NCBI GenBank assembly: GCA_964384205.1
Contig: CAYLKS010000004.1
Location: 18,160-82,159 of the forward strand
Direction of reading: 5' to 3'
Length of the DNA: 64,000 nucleotides
From: CAYLKS01 sp964384205 [NCBI: uncultured bacterium]
Lineage (GTDB): Bacteria; JAGOEH01
The notes below the pieces were generated by a model. The model did not search any database, was not told where the DNA came from, and saw only the letters and a list, made by a program, of their open reading frames with translations. The position numbers were made by a program, and so were the translations under genes. Of this stretch, positions 29,420 through 37,101 are shown piece after piece (the first letter of the stretch is position 1; each line of letters opens with the position of its first letter).

Positions 29420-30630
29420 TGTTTCTTCCTTAGGGTAAATAATTTATCAAGTCTAAACGAAGAAAATAACATATAAATATCATCATTGAGATTTACAATT
29501 TCTATTTTGATCCCTTTTGAATCCAGAGTTTTATAAAGAGATAATATTTTGCCAATACCAGAGCTTCCAATAAAAGGAACTCCTCCGAAGTCTAAAACTA
29601 AAGTAGATTCAACCTCATCAACTATCTCAGTAAGATATTTTTTTAGAGTTTCTGATTGAGAATTATCAATTTCTCCTTTGATTTTTACTATTAACTGATC
29701 TCCTATTTTTTCTTTGTTAATTACCATATTATAACTCCTTTTTGGATTAATTTTTTTTATTAATTTTACTTCATTTCCTTTGTTATTATAAACAATTTCA
29801 TCAAAGGCGTATCTCATTATTCTTATACCACGCCCATTAAACTGATCGGAATCAATATCCGATTCATATAAATATTTTTGCCAGTCAAAGCCTTCCCCTT
29901 GATCCTTTATACTAAAGATAAGAGTACTATCTTTTTTATTGAACTCCATTGTAATTGTAATTTGTTTATTTATAGTATCGTCATTTAACAAACGCGATAT
30001 TATTAACTCGTCAAAATTTCCATTTTGTAAAGCTTTTCGTTTTGTTTCATAATCTATTTCTAAGTTGCCATGTTCAATAGCATTCATCAATGCTTCAAAT
30101 AGTCCCACTCGTATTTTTTCTGCTTCATCTTTTAATATATGTTTAAATAGGAAAAGAAGTTGGTTTATTGTAGGATGTATTAGATTAATATCATTGTTTA
30201 TACTAACAATTCTTTTTTCATATTCTATTGATTGGGTATCAATGGTAGACATATCTATATACTGCCTTTGCAATATTATCTTGCTAAATAAGTCTTTTAG
30301 TTCACTAAAATTAAATGGTTTTGATAAAAAGAATGTTGCTCCACATTCCATTGCTTTTATTATATTTTCTTTATTTGAATATCCACTTAATCCTACAATT
30401 GTGATGTAATTATCTATTATTTTTGTTTCTTCAATAATTTCAAAGCCAATTTTATTATTATTTAAAATCAAATCAATTATTACTGTTTCTGGAGAGAATT
30501 GTTTAACTTTTTTAAAAAAATCTTTAGGCTCATTAGATAATATTGGATTGAAACCTAATTTAATTAAATATTTTTTCATAATATTTAGAATGTTTATATC
30601 ATCATCTAATACTATCACATTTTTTTTCAT
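29416..30630 (-). CDS. Receiver - RsbW-like kinase - STAS fusion protein
   Basis: 404 residues from the ATG at 30630. Residues 1-125 are a receiver (LDDD, acceptor Asp in IIDLILNNN, Lys in FLSKPF). Residues about 150-300 are a GHKL anti-sigma-type kinase (NAIEHGNLEID, DQGEGFDW, GRGIRIM). Residues about 310-404 are a STAS domain with the expected Ser motif in FIGSSGIGK. Kinase and antagonist, normally separate proteins, are in one chain. The longer reading frame to 30678 is rejected because GGAGAG sits 7 nt before the chosen ATG. First gene of the operon. Confidence 0.88.
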   Translation of the reverse strand: MKKNVIVLDDDINILNIMKKYLIKLGFNPILSNEPKDFFKKVKQFSPETVIIDLILNNNKIGFEIIEETKIIDNYITIVGLSGYSNKENIIKAMECGATFFLSKPFNFSELKDLFSKIILQRQYIDMSTIDTQSIEYEKRIVSINNDINLIHPTINQLLFLFKHILKDEAEKIRVGLFEALMNAIEHGNLEIDYETKRKALQNGNFDELIISRLLNDDTINKQITITMEFNKKDSTLIFSIKDQGEGFDWQKYLYESDIDSDQFNGRGIRIMRYAFDEIVYNNKGNEVKLIKKINPKRSYNMVINKEKIGDQLIVKIKGEIDNSQSETLKKYLTEIVDEVESTLVLDFGGVPFIGSSGIGKILSLYKTLDSKGIKIEIVNLNDDIYMLFSSFRLDKLFTLRKKQ

Positions 30631-30649
30631 ATATTTTCTCTCCATTAAT

Positions 30650-30678
30650 ATAATAAGTATATAAATAAATATTGTCAA
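30650..30678 (-). promoter_or_regulatory. Promoter of the chemosensory operon
   Basis: On the minus strand, TTGACA (plus positions 30673-30678) and TATTAT (30650-30655) with a 17-bp spacer. Transcription would start near 30643, about 13 nt before the ATG, so the ribosome-binding site lies at the very 5' end of the message. Confidence 0.7.
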
Positions 30679-30738
30679 GTTTTTTTGTAGAAATTATTTT
30701 TCTTTAGAGATTAATGTTTTAAAAGAATTGTATGGTAC

Positions 30739-30767
30739 TTGACTTATTTATATTTAGTAGCTATATT
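30739..30767 (+). promoter_or_regulatory. Promoter of the pqqD-like/rlmI operon
   Basis: TTGACT at 30739-30744 and TATATT at 30762-30767, 17-bp spacer. Start predicted near 30774, leaving a leader of about 97 nt with GGAGTG before the ATG at 30871. Confidence 0.6.
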
Positions 30768-30870
30768 AAAATTATGTTGATAGTTAAAGTAGTATGTATA
30801 TGGAACAATTACTTAGTGTATATCAAAAAATAGTAATGGTAAAAATTGTTTAAATTGGAGTGTATGGAAT

Positions 30871-31227
30871 ATGCGTTTTTTTAAAAAAAAAGATGATAGA
30901 AATTTAATGGACTTTATACCTGAGAAACTTGTTCAATCTCAAACAAATGAAGAAAATTTAGAAGTGTTAATTGTGCCTAAATTTAGAGATTTCTTTTTTG
31001 GCAAATTGTTACAACCTAAATTGCCTGAAAAAAAAGCTTATTTTAGAATTAGTCTTGATGAATTTGGCACTTTCGTATGGAACTTGATTGATGGTAAGAG
31101 AACAGTTTTTGATATTTATAAAGAGTTTGAGAAAAAATATCCAGAAGAAGAGCAAAGTTTGCAAAGATTATCAAGATTTATTCAACTTTTGAAAGAAAGT
31201 AAATTTATAAAATATAACAATGTATAG
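30871..31227 (+). CDS. PqqD-like small protein
   Basis: 118 residues. The middle (ISLDEFGTFVWNLIDGKRTVFDIYKEF) follows the PqqD pattern, a winged-helix peptide-chaperone fold that in other systems presents a precursor peptide to a radical-SAM enzyme. No PQQ or other RiPP genes are nearby, so the domain is probably used for something else. It overlaps the next gene by 8 nt. Confidence 0.7.
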   Translation: MRFFKKKDDRNLMDFIPEKLVQSQTNEENLEVLIVPKFRDFFFGKLLQPKLPEKKAYFRISLDEFGTFVWNLIDGKRTVFDIYKEFEKKYPEEEQSLQRLSRFIQLLKESKFIKYNNV

Positions 31228-32398
31228 AGTAATAGTCAATTCTAATGGTAAAAGAAGGATTTTATCAGGATATTTATGGGTTTTTAGTAATGAACTTCAT
31301 CATGATAAATCTATACCCCCAGGAGAGATTGTAGATGTTTATGATAGCAATAGTAATTTTTTAGCCATTGCTTTTTATAATTATCAAAGTTTAATATCAT
31401 TAAAAATTTTATCATTTAATAAAATTTTTGAATTAGATTCATATATTAAAAAACGGATCATAGAAGCATATAAATACAGACTTCAATTTTTTGATAAAAA
31501 TGAAAGTTTTAGACTTGTTTATTCAGAAGGGGATTTTTTGCCTGGCCTTATTATTGATAAATTTAATAACACTTTTCTTATTCAGGTAAATTCTATAGGA
31601 ATTTATAAAATTTTGGATATTGTAAAAAATGTTTTAATAAAGCAGTTTAATCCTGATTCCATTTTTTTGAAAATCCATAAAAATATCAATCAAAATGAGT
31701 CTTTAAGTTCAGAATTTAAGCTTTTGTATGGTAAAGATAATTCGAAATTAGTTATTTTAGAAAATGGAATAAAATATAATGTTGATTTAGCTATAGGCCA
31801 GAAAACAGGCTTTTTTTTTGATCAGCGGGAAAATAGAAGATTGCTTAATAGATTAAGCCTGCAAAATAAAATAGGAATAGATGCTTTTTCTTATATCGGT
31901 GCATGGGGATTAAATGCTTTGAAAAATGGTGCTCAAAATGTTATTTTTATTGATTCTTCAAAGGATGCCTGTAATTTTATAGAAGAAAATATAAAGATTA
32001 ATAATTTTTCCTTGTCTAATACAGAGATTATTAATGAAGAAGTGGTAAAAGTATTAAAAAAGTTTAAAGATTCAGGGGAAAAGTTCGATTTTATAATATT
32101 AGATCCTCCTGCATTGATAAAACGGAAAAGGGATATATCGCAAGGACAGAAAGGATATTATAATTTGAACAAACTGGCTTTGGATGTTCTTAAAGATAAT
32201 GGATATTTGATTACATGCAGTTGTTCGTATCACCTTTCAGAAGCAAAGTTTCGAGAAATTGTTTTTACAATTTCCAGAAAGAAAAAAATAAAATTGTATC
32301 ATCTTTTTCATGGAATTCAATCTTATGATCATCCTTTTTATATTCTTCATCCGGAAACAAAATATTTAAAATGTGATTTTTATATAAAAAGAGGTTAA
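31220..32398 (+). CDS. rlmI: RlmI-like 23S rRNA (cytosine-5) methyltransferase
   Basis: 392 residues: an N-terminal PUA domain (GKRRILSGYLWVFSNE, PPGEIVDVYD), then a SAM methyltransferase with IGQKTGFFFDQRENRR, GIDAFSYIGAWGLNA, FIILDPPAL and the catalytic Cys region TCSCSYH. These match RlmI/YccW, which methylates C1962 of 23S rRNA in E. coli. The exact target base is inferred from the family. Confidence 0.88.
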   Translation: MYRVIVNSNGKRRILSGYLWVFSNELHHDKSIPPGEIVDVYDSNSNFLAIAFYNYQSLISLKILSFNKIFELDSYIKKRIIEAYKYRLQFFDKNESFRLVYSEGDFLPGLIIDKFNNTFLIQVNSIGIYKILDIVKNVLIKQFNPDSIFLKIHKNINQNESLSSEFKLLYGKDNSKLVILENGIKYNVDLAIGQKTGFFFDQRENRRLLNRLSLQNKIGIDAFSYIGAWGLNALKNGAQNVIFIDSSKDACNFIEENIKINNFSLSNTEIINEEVVKVLKKFKDSGEKFDFIILDPPALIKRKRDISQGQKGYYNLNKLALDVLKDNGYLITCSCSYHLSEAKFREIVFTISRKKKIKLYHLFHGIQSYDHPFYILHPETKYLKCDFYIKRG

Positions 32399-32402
32399 TT
32401 TT

Positions 32403-32774
32403 ATGTTATTTAATAAAAAGAAAACTTATGATAAATTGAAAAAAAGTACTAAAAAAATAGATCAAACTACTTTATATTTGAAATTTCAAAAATATTTGAA
32501 ATTAGTGCGGGCTAATGATAAGGAGCAAATTAATAAGCTATTTTCCAAAAAAGAACAGGAATATTTTAAGCAATTGTTGAGGAAAAAGAAATACAATACA
32601 GAGTATAAATCTTTAAAGGAAATAAATAAATTAATAGATAAATTTCAGCCTTATTTTGAGAAATCTCGACAATTAAATGATAATATAAAATTTTTAATAA
32701 AATATTCTGAAAAAAATCCTAAAAAAACAGCTCAGCTTTTGAAATCGGTAATGAAATTTCCAGCTAAAAAATAA
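32403..32774 (+). CDS. Lysine-rich protein of unknown function
   Basis: 123 residues, strongly basic, with Lys making up a large share, and predicted helical along most of its length. No motif recognised. It starts 4 nt after the rlmI stop and ends 16 nt before nth, so it is translated within this operon. The charge suggests binding to nucleic acid, possibly rRNA, but this is only inference. Confidence 0.6.
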   Translation: MLFNKKKTYDKLKKSTKKIDQTTLYLKFQKYLKLVRANDKEQINKLFSKKEQEYFKQLLRKKKYNTEYKSLKEINKLIDKFQPYFEKSRQLNDNIKFLIKYSEKNPKKTAQLLKSVMKFPAKK

Positions 32775-32790
32775 ATTTGGGAGGCATGTA

Positions 32791-33432
32791 TTGACTATTC
32801 GGGGAAAAGTAAAGAAAATTATAGAAATATTAGAAAAAAAATATCCGGATGCAAAAACAGCTTTGCATTATGAGACTCCATTTGAATTGCTTGTGGCTAC
32901 AATTTTATCAGCCCAATGTACCGACAAAAGAGTTAATATGGTAACAAAAGAATTGTTTAAGAATTATAGAACACCAAAAGATTTTGCAGAAATAGAAATA
33001 GAAAAATTAGAGGAATTAATAAGGCCTACAGGTTTTTTTAGAAATAAAGCTAAAAATATCAAAAAGTTATCTATTGAGTTGATAGAAAAATATGAAGGAG
33101 AAGTTCCTCTTGAGATGGACAAGATGGTTAGATTGCCGGGTATTGGTAGAAAAACGGCTAATGTTGTTTTAACAAATGTGAAAAAAGAGCCAGGAATTGT
33201 TGTTGATACCCATGTAAAGCGAATTTCCAATAGATTGGGGTTAACAAAAGAGCAGGATCCTGTTAAAATAGAATTTGATTTACAGAAGAAAATTCCTAAA
33301 GATAAATGGATTGTGTTTTCTCATGTTATAATTTTTCATGGTCGTAATACTTGCAAAGCGAGAAAACCAAAATGTGAAAGTTGTGAAATAAAGGAATATT
33401 GTGATTTTTATAAAGGAAATGGAGTCTTTTAA
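32791..33432 (+). CDS. nth: Endonuclease III
   Basis: DNA glycosylase/AP lyase of base excision repair, 213 residues as usual. The helix-hairpin-helix LPGIGRKTANVV contains the catalytic Lys, the catalytic Asp is in VVDTHVKR, and the 4Fe-4S cluster is C-x6-C-x2-C-x5-C at the C-terminus. The start is TTG at 32791, 6 nt after GGGAGG (32779-32784); the ATG at 32786 is out of frame and hits a stop at once. The stop codon shares a base with the next gene's ATG. Confidence 0.95.
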   Translation: MTIRGKVKKIIEILEKKYPDAKTALHYETPFELLVATILSAQCTDKRVNMVTKELFKNYRTPKDFAEIEIEKLEELIRPTGFFRNKAKNIKKLSIELIEKYEGEVPLEMDKMVRLPGIGRKTANVVLTNVKKEPGIVVDTHVKRISNRLGLTKEQDPVKIEFDLQKKIPKDKWIVFSHVIIFHGRNTCKARKPKCESCEIKEYCDFYKGNGVF

Positions 33433-34241
33433 TGGATGCTATTAAAGGATATAATCCAATTTTATTAGCATTGCTGGGGACAATATTTACATGGTTAATG
33501 ACAGCAGCAGGAGCAGCTGTTGTTTTATTGAAAAAAGATATTAGCAAGAAATTTTTAGATTTAATGCTGGGGTTTGCAAGCGGCGTGATGATTGCGGCGA
33601 GTTATTGGTCTTTGCTTGCTCCGGCTATTGAAATTTCTGAGGAACTTGGTTTTGTAAAATGGTTTCCGCCGCTTGTTGGTTTTTTAGCCGGTGGCTTTTT
33701 TTTAAGATTAGTTGATAAAATTTTGCCACATCTTCATCCTAATCTTAATACAGATGAACCAGAAGGTATTAAAACAAGTTTAAAAAAGACAACTCTTTTA
33801 ATATTGGCAATAACATTGCATAATTTTCCCGAAGGATTGGCAGTTGGAGTTGCTTTTGGTTCAATTGCTTATGGATTGCCGGGGGCAACATTCGCAGGGG
33901 CTATTGCACTTACAATAGGAATCGGTATTCAAAATTTACCGGAGGGTTCCGCTGTTTCTTTCCCTTTGAGAAGAGAAGGTTTTTCACCATGGAAAAGTTT
34001 TTTTTATGGACAATTATCCGGGATTGTTGAACCTATTGCTGGTGTTATTGGGGCATTGTTTGTTATATTGGCAAGGCCTCTGCTGCCATTTGCATTGAGC
34101 TTTGCAGCAGGAGCAATGATTTTTGTTGTTATAGAAGATACAATTCCTGAATCTCAATCTTCTGGTAATACAGATTTGGCAACAATGGGAAGTATTGTTG
34201 GATTCGCTATTATGATGCTTCTGGATGTAGCTTTAGGATAA
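33432..34241 (+). CDS. ZIP family divalent metal transporter
   Basis: 269-residue membrane protein with about eight hydrophobic segments. The two metal-path motifs are HNFPEGLAVG in the fourth helix and NLPEGSAVS in the fifth. A His-containing cytosolic stretch (LPHLHPN) precedes them. The pattern fits the GufA-like bacterial ZIP branch. Substrate probably Zn or another divalent cation. Its ATG overlaps the nth stop by one base. No metal-regulatory site is seen. Confidence 0.88.
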   Translation: MDAIKGYNPILLALLGTIFTWLMTAAGAAVVLLKKDISKKFLDLMLGFASGVMIAASYWSLLAPAIEISEELGFVKWFPPLVGFLAGGFFLRLVDKILPHLHPNLNTDEPEGIKTSLKKTTLLILAITLHNFPEGLAVGVAFGSIAYGLPGATFAGAIALTIGIGIQNLPEGSAVSFPLRREGFSPWKSFFYGQLSGIVEPIAGVIGALFVILARPLLPFALSFAAGAMIFVVIEDTIPESQSSGNTDLATMGSIVGFAIMMLLDVALG

Positions 34242-34645
34242 CTGTTGTATATTTGTTTAAAAATTCTGAAAGTCATTAAATAGAATTTGATTTTCTATAT
34301 TAATCATTGGCCTTTGTTTTTGTGTTTTTTTATCTTAATATTTTATATTTTTGTTAATCTATGGAGTTGCAATTAACATAAAATTATAAATTTTAATAGG
34401 TTGAGCTATTTTGTTTATAATTTTAATATAAGTATTCACTAAGTGTTTATGAAGAAATATATTTATGAAATATAAATTATTCCTTTTGTTGTTTTATATT
34501 TTAAATAGCTAAATTTTGTTTTAAACATCTTATCATATATATAATGGAGTATTTTATATAGCAAAATTTTGTTGTTTTATTAAATTATTTTATATGGTAC
34601 TATTAAAAATTATTTTTTTATTTCATCTGAGGTTTGGCTTAAGTG

Positions 34646-34651
34646 TATAAT
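34646..34651 (+). promoter_or_regulatory. Perfect -10 element ahead of the hairpin
   Basis: TATAAT at 34646-34651 preceded directly by TG. No good -35 lies 16-18 bp upstream. If used, transcription would begin near 34658, just before the hairpin, so the RNA would carry the hairpin at its 5' end. Confidence 0.4.
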
Positions 34652-34662
34652 TAATTGTGGTG

Positions 34663-34721
34663 CCTCCTTGAAGGAAGAGATGCTTTTGTGTAGCTTCTCT
34701 TTAAGGATTCCTTCAAGGAGG
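34663..34721 (+). promoter_or_regulatory. Long hairpin that sequesters a Shine-Dalgarno sequence
   Basis: CCTCCTTGAAGGAA (34663-34676) pairs perfectly with TTCCTTCAAGGAGG (34708-34721), 14 bp. An inner stem pairs GAGATGC (34677-34683) with GCTTCTC (34693-34699), with one mismatch. The base of the right arm contains AGGAGG, the ribosome-binding site of the ORF at 34729. Closed, the hairpin would block initiation. No T-run follows, so it is not a terminator. Confidence 0.75.
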
Positions 34722-34728
34722 TGAACCA

Positions 34729-34821
34729 ATGAATAAATTAATTATTGAGCAATTTAATGATTGCACATTTTCAAATTTTGTCAACCCATTGTTATATTTT
34801 TTTATAAATAAAAAATGTTAA
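34729..34821 (+). CDS. Putative 30-residue small protein
   Basis: ATG at 34729, 30 codons, TAA at 34819-34821. It has one of the best ribosome-binding sites in the window (AGGAGGTG at 34716-34723, 5 nt upstream), placed inside the hairpin. The peptide begins MNKLIIEQFND and has a hydrophobic stretch (FVNPLLYFFI) ending NKKC. It holds no Arg, so it is not an arginine attenuator leader. Size and hydrophobic end recall short membrane peptides, but no family is recognised. Confidence 0.45.
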   Translation: MNKLIIEQFNDCTFSNFVNPLLYFFINKKC

Positions 34822-34845
34822 ATTATATTTTTTTTATAAAATTAC

Positions 34846-34874
34846 TTGACAATAAGTTTTGTTATTTATATAAT
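34846..34874 (+). promoter_or_regulatory. Promoter of the arginine operon
   Basis: A consensus promoter: TTGACA (34846-34851), 17-bp spacer, TATAAT (34869-34874). Start predicted near 34881, giving a 26-nt leader with GGAGAGG before the ATG at 34907. No clear ArgR-type palindrome overlaps it. Confidence 0.85.
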
Positions 34875-34906
34875 AATAAGTTTTTTCCTTAAAAAGGAGA
34901 GGAATT

Positions 34907-35911
34907 ATGAGACATTTTTTGGCAATAGAGGATTTTTCGTTTCAAGAAATTGAAGAGCTAATAAGTATAGCAAATGAATTAAAAAAAGATAGATATGCTT
35001 ATTCTAATAGTTTAAAAAATAAAACACTGGTTTCTATGTTTTTGAATCCGTCAACACGTACCAGAATATCATTTGATCTTGCAATAACAGAACTCGGGGG
35101 ACATTGCATTACAATTGAACCTGGAAAAGGTTCATGGGGCATAGAGATAAAAGAAGGCACTATAATGGATAAAGATGCAGAGGAACATTTAAAAGATGCT
35201 GTTAATGTTTTATCTCGTTATGCTGATTTTATTGCGTTGAGAGCTTTCCCTGCTTTTCAAAATTGGGAAGAAGAGAAAAAAGATTTGATTTTAAATAATA
35301 TGGCAAAATGGTCAAAAGTTCCAGTAATAAATATGGAGACCATTACACATCCATGTCAGGCGCTTGCTATGATGCAAACTATAAAGTCTAAATTTGATAA
35401 TTTAAAAAAGAAAAAATTTGTTTTAACATGGGCATATCATCCTAAGCCTTTAAATACAGCTGTTGCAAATTCTGCAGGTGTGATCGCAAGTATGAGTGGC
35501 ATGGATGTTGTTGTAGCACATCCTGAAGGGTATGATTTAGATCCATATTTTATAGATATTATGAAAAAAAATTGTGATGCGAATGGTTCTTCTTTTGAAA
35601 TTGTTAATGATATGGACCGAGCTTTTGAAGATGCTGATTTTGTATATGCAAAAAGTTGGGGGGCTTTAAATCAATACAGCAATTTTCAACCAGAAATACA
35701 TAATCGATATAGAAATTGGATTGTAAATTTAGAAAAAATGAAAAAAACAAATAATGCATATTTTAGCCATTGTTTACCTATTAGAAGAAATATGATAGCA
35801 ACAGATGAAGTATTGGATAGTCCTAATTCATTAATTTATGATGAAGCAGAAAATAGGTTGCATGTGCAAAAGGCTGTGCTTTTAAAATTAGATAAAGAGA
35901 GGGAGTTATGA
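34907..35911 (+). CDS. argF': N-acetylornithine carbamoyltransferase
   Basis: Transfers carbamoyl phosphate to N-acetylornithine, giving N-acetylcitrulline. 334 residues. The carbamoyl phosphate site is NPSTRTRIS. The loop reads IMDKDAEEH: Glu here marks the acetylornithine enzyme of Xanthomonas, while the Bacteroides succinylornithine enzyme has Pro in DKPEH. Further segments recalled from the Xanthomonas enzyme are VINMETITHPCQ, YHPKPLNTAVANSA, YAKSWGAL and SHCLPIRRN. The neighbours (acetylcitrulline deacetylase, NAGS-NAGK fusion) agree with the acetylated route. First gene of the operon. Confidence 0.9.
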   Translation: MRHFLAIEDFSFQEIEELISIANELKKDRYAYSNSLKNKTLVSMFLNPSTRTRISFDLAITELGGHCITIEPGKGSWGIEIKEGTIMDKDAEEHLKDAVNVLSRYADFIALRAFPAFQNWEEEKKDLILNNMAKWSKVPVINMETITHPCQALAMMQTIKSKFDNLKKKKFVLTWAYHPKPLNTAVANSAGVIASMSGMDVVVAHPEGYDLDPYFIDIMKKNCDANGSSFEIVNDMDRAFEDADFVYAKSWGALNQYSNFQPEIHNRYRNWIVNLEKMKKTNNAYFSHCLPIRRNMIATDEVLDSPNSLIYDEAENRLHVQKAVLLKLDKEREL

Positions 35912-37101
35912 ATAAAGTTATTTTGGCATTTTCAGGAGGACTTGATACATCTTTTGCAACATTGTATCTGAGAGAAAATAACTACGATGTAATAACTGTA
36001 TGCGTTAATACTGGCGGTTTTAGTGAGAAAAAATTAAAGCAGATAGAAGAAAGGGCTTATCAATTAGGAAGTAAAAAACATTATAATATTGATGCTCAGG
36101 AGAAAATATTTTCTACAATTATTCAATATGTTATAAAATTTAATGCTTTATATCAGGATGATTATCCTCTTATGTGTGCAGATAGATATGTTATTGCAGA
36201 AGAAATTTTGAATATTGCAAAGAAAGAAAATGCAAAAGCAGTTGCGCATGGCAGTACTTCTATTGGTAATGATCAGGTTAGGTTTAATTCAGCTTTTTTA
36301 AGTCTTGATCCTAATATCACTATCTTAGAACCTATAAAGGAATTAGGTATTACAAGAGATAAAGAAATTGAATATCTGGAACAACGAGGTTTTGAAGTTC
36401 CTGTATCTACCAGTAAATATTCTATTAATGAAAATATTTTTGGTAGAACAGTTTCCGGAAGTGAGGTTGATGAAAATAAAGAACCTGATAATATTGCTTA
36501 TGAGCTTTCTAAGATTTCAAATGATATTTCTATAAATGATAAAGAATATGTTAGTATAGAATTTGATAAAGGGATTCCCGTTAAAATAGATGGAATTGAA
36601 TATTCTGGCATAGAAATGATTCAATTATTGAATAAAAAAGCCGGTAAATTTGGCATTGGTTCAAGAATTTATACAGGTGATTGTATCATTGGTATAAAAG
36701 GCAGAATAATGTTTGAAGCCCCTGGACTTTTTACATTGATTGAAGCCCATAGGAAATTACAACAATTGACGTTGACTAAAAAACAGCAGGAATTTTTAAA
36801 GTTTGCTTCTTCTTATTGGACTGATCTTGTGTATAGTGGTTTATACTTTGAGCCACTTACTAAAAATTTAGAAATTTTCGTTGATTCTATGGAGTCTATG
36901 GTTTCTGGTATTGTAAAAGTTAAATTACAACCTAATAAAGTAGAAGTTGTGGAATATGAAAGTGAAAACTCTTTAATAGATTTTGATATTGCAACCTATG
37001 CTCAAAAATCGAGTTGGGATGCTCAGCAGGTGAATGGCTTTATTAAGTTATATACCTTGGGAGAAGTTATTGCTAATAAAAGGATGAAAAAAAATGATTG
37101 A
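35908..37101 (+). CDS. argG: Argininosuccinate synthase
   Basis: Joins citrulline and aspartate using ATP. The 397-residue protein opens with the PP-loop AFSGGLDTSFA and keeps MCADRYVIAEE and HGSTSIGNDQVRF, the latter in the position of the family's GCTGKGNDQVRF-like segment. Its start overlaps the previous stop (35908-35911). In this pathway its citrulline comes from deacetylation of N-acetylcitrulline by the next gene's product. Confidence 0.94.
   Translation: MNKVILAFSGGLDTSFATLYLRENNYDVITVCVNTGGFSEKKLKQIEERAYQLGSKKHYNIDAQEKIFSTIIQYVIKFNALYQDDYPLMCADRYVIAEEILNIAKKENAKAVAHGSTSIGNDQVRFNSAFLSLDPNITILEPIKELGITRDKEIEYLEQRGFEVPVSTSKYSINENIFGRTVSGSEVDENKEPDNIAYELSKISNDISINDKEYVSIEFDKGIPVKIDGIEYSGIEMIQLLNKKAGKFGIGSRIYTGDCIIGIKGRIMFEAPGLFTLIEAHRKLQQLTLTKKQQEFLKFASSYWTDLVYSGLYFEPLTKNLEIFVDSMESMVSGIVKVKLQPNKVEVVEYESENSLIDFDIATYAQKSSWDAQQVNGFIKLYTLGEVIANKRMKKND

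Larger units (their letters stand above)
34242..34906. other. Intergenic region with a hairpin, a small ORF and the arginine promoter
   Basis: Bases 34242-34640 are AT-rich and show nothing I can name. From 34646 a -10 element, a long hairpin (34663-34721) and a 30-codon ORF (34729-34821) follow in order, then the arginine promoter (34846-34874). Each is listed separately. Confidence 0.6.

Noticed and set aside
30871-31227. A RiPP or PQQ biosynthesis locus suggested by the PqqD-like protein
   Set aside because: No precursor peptide, radical-SAM enzyme or other maturation gene lies nearby.
34729-34821. Reading the small ORF as an arginine attenuator leader
   Set aside because: The peptide has no Arg codon, no terminator/antiterminator pair follows, and the arginine promoter is downstream of it.
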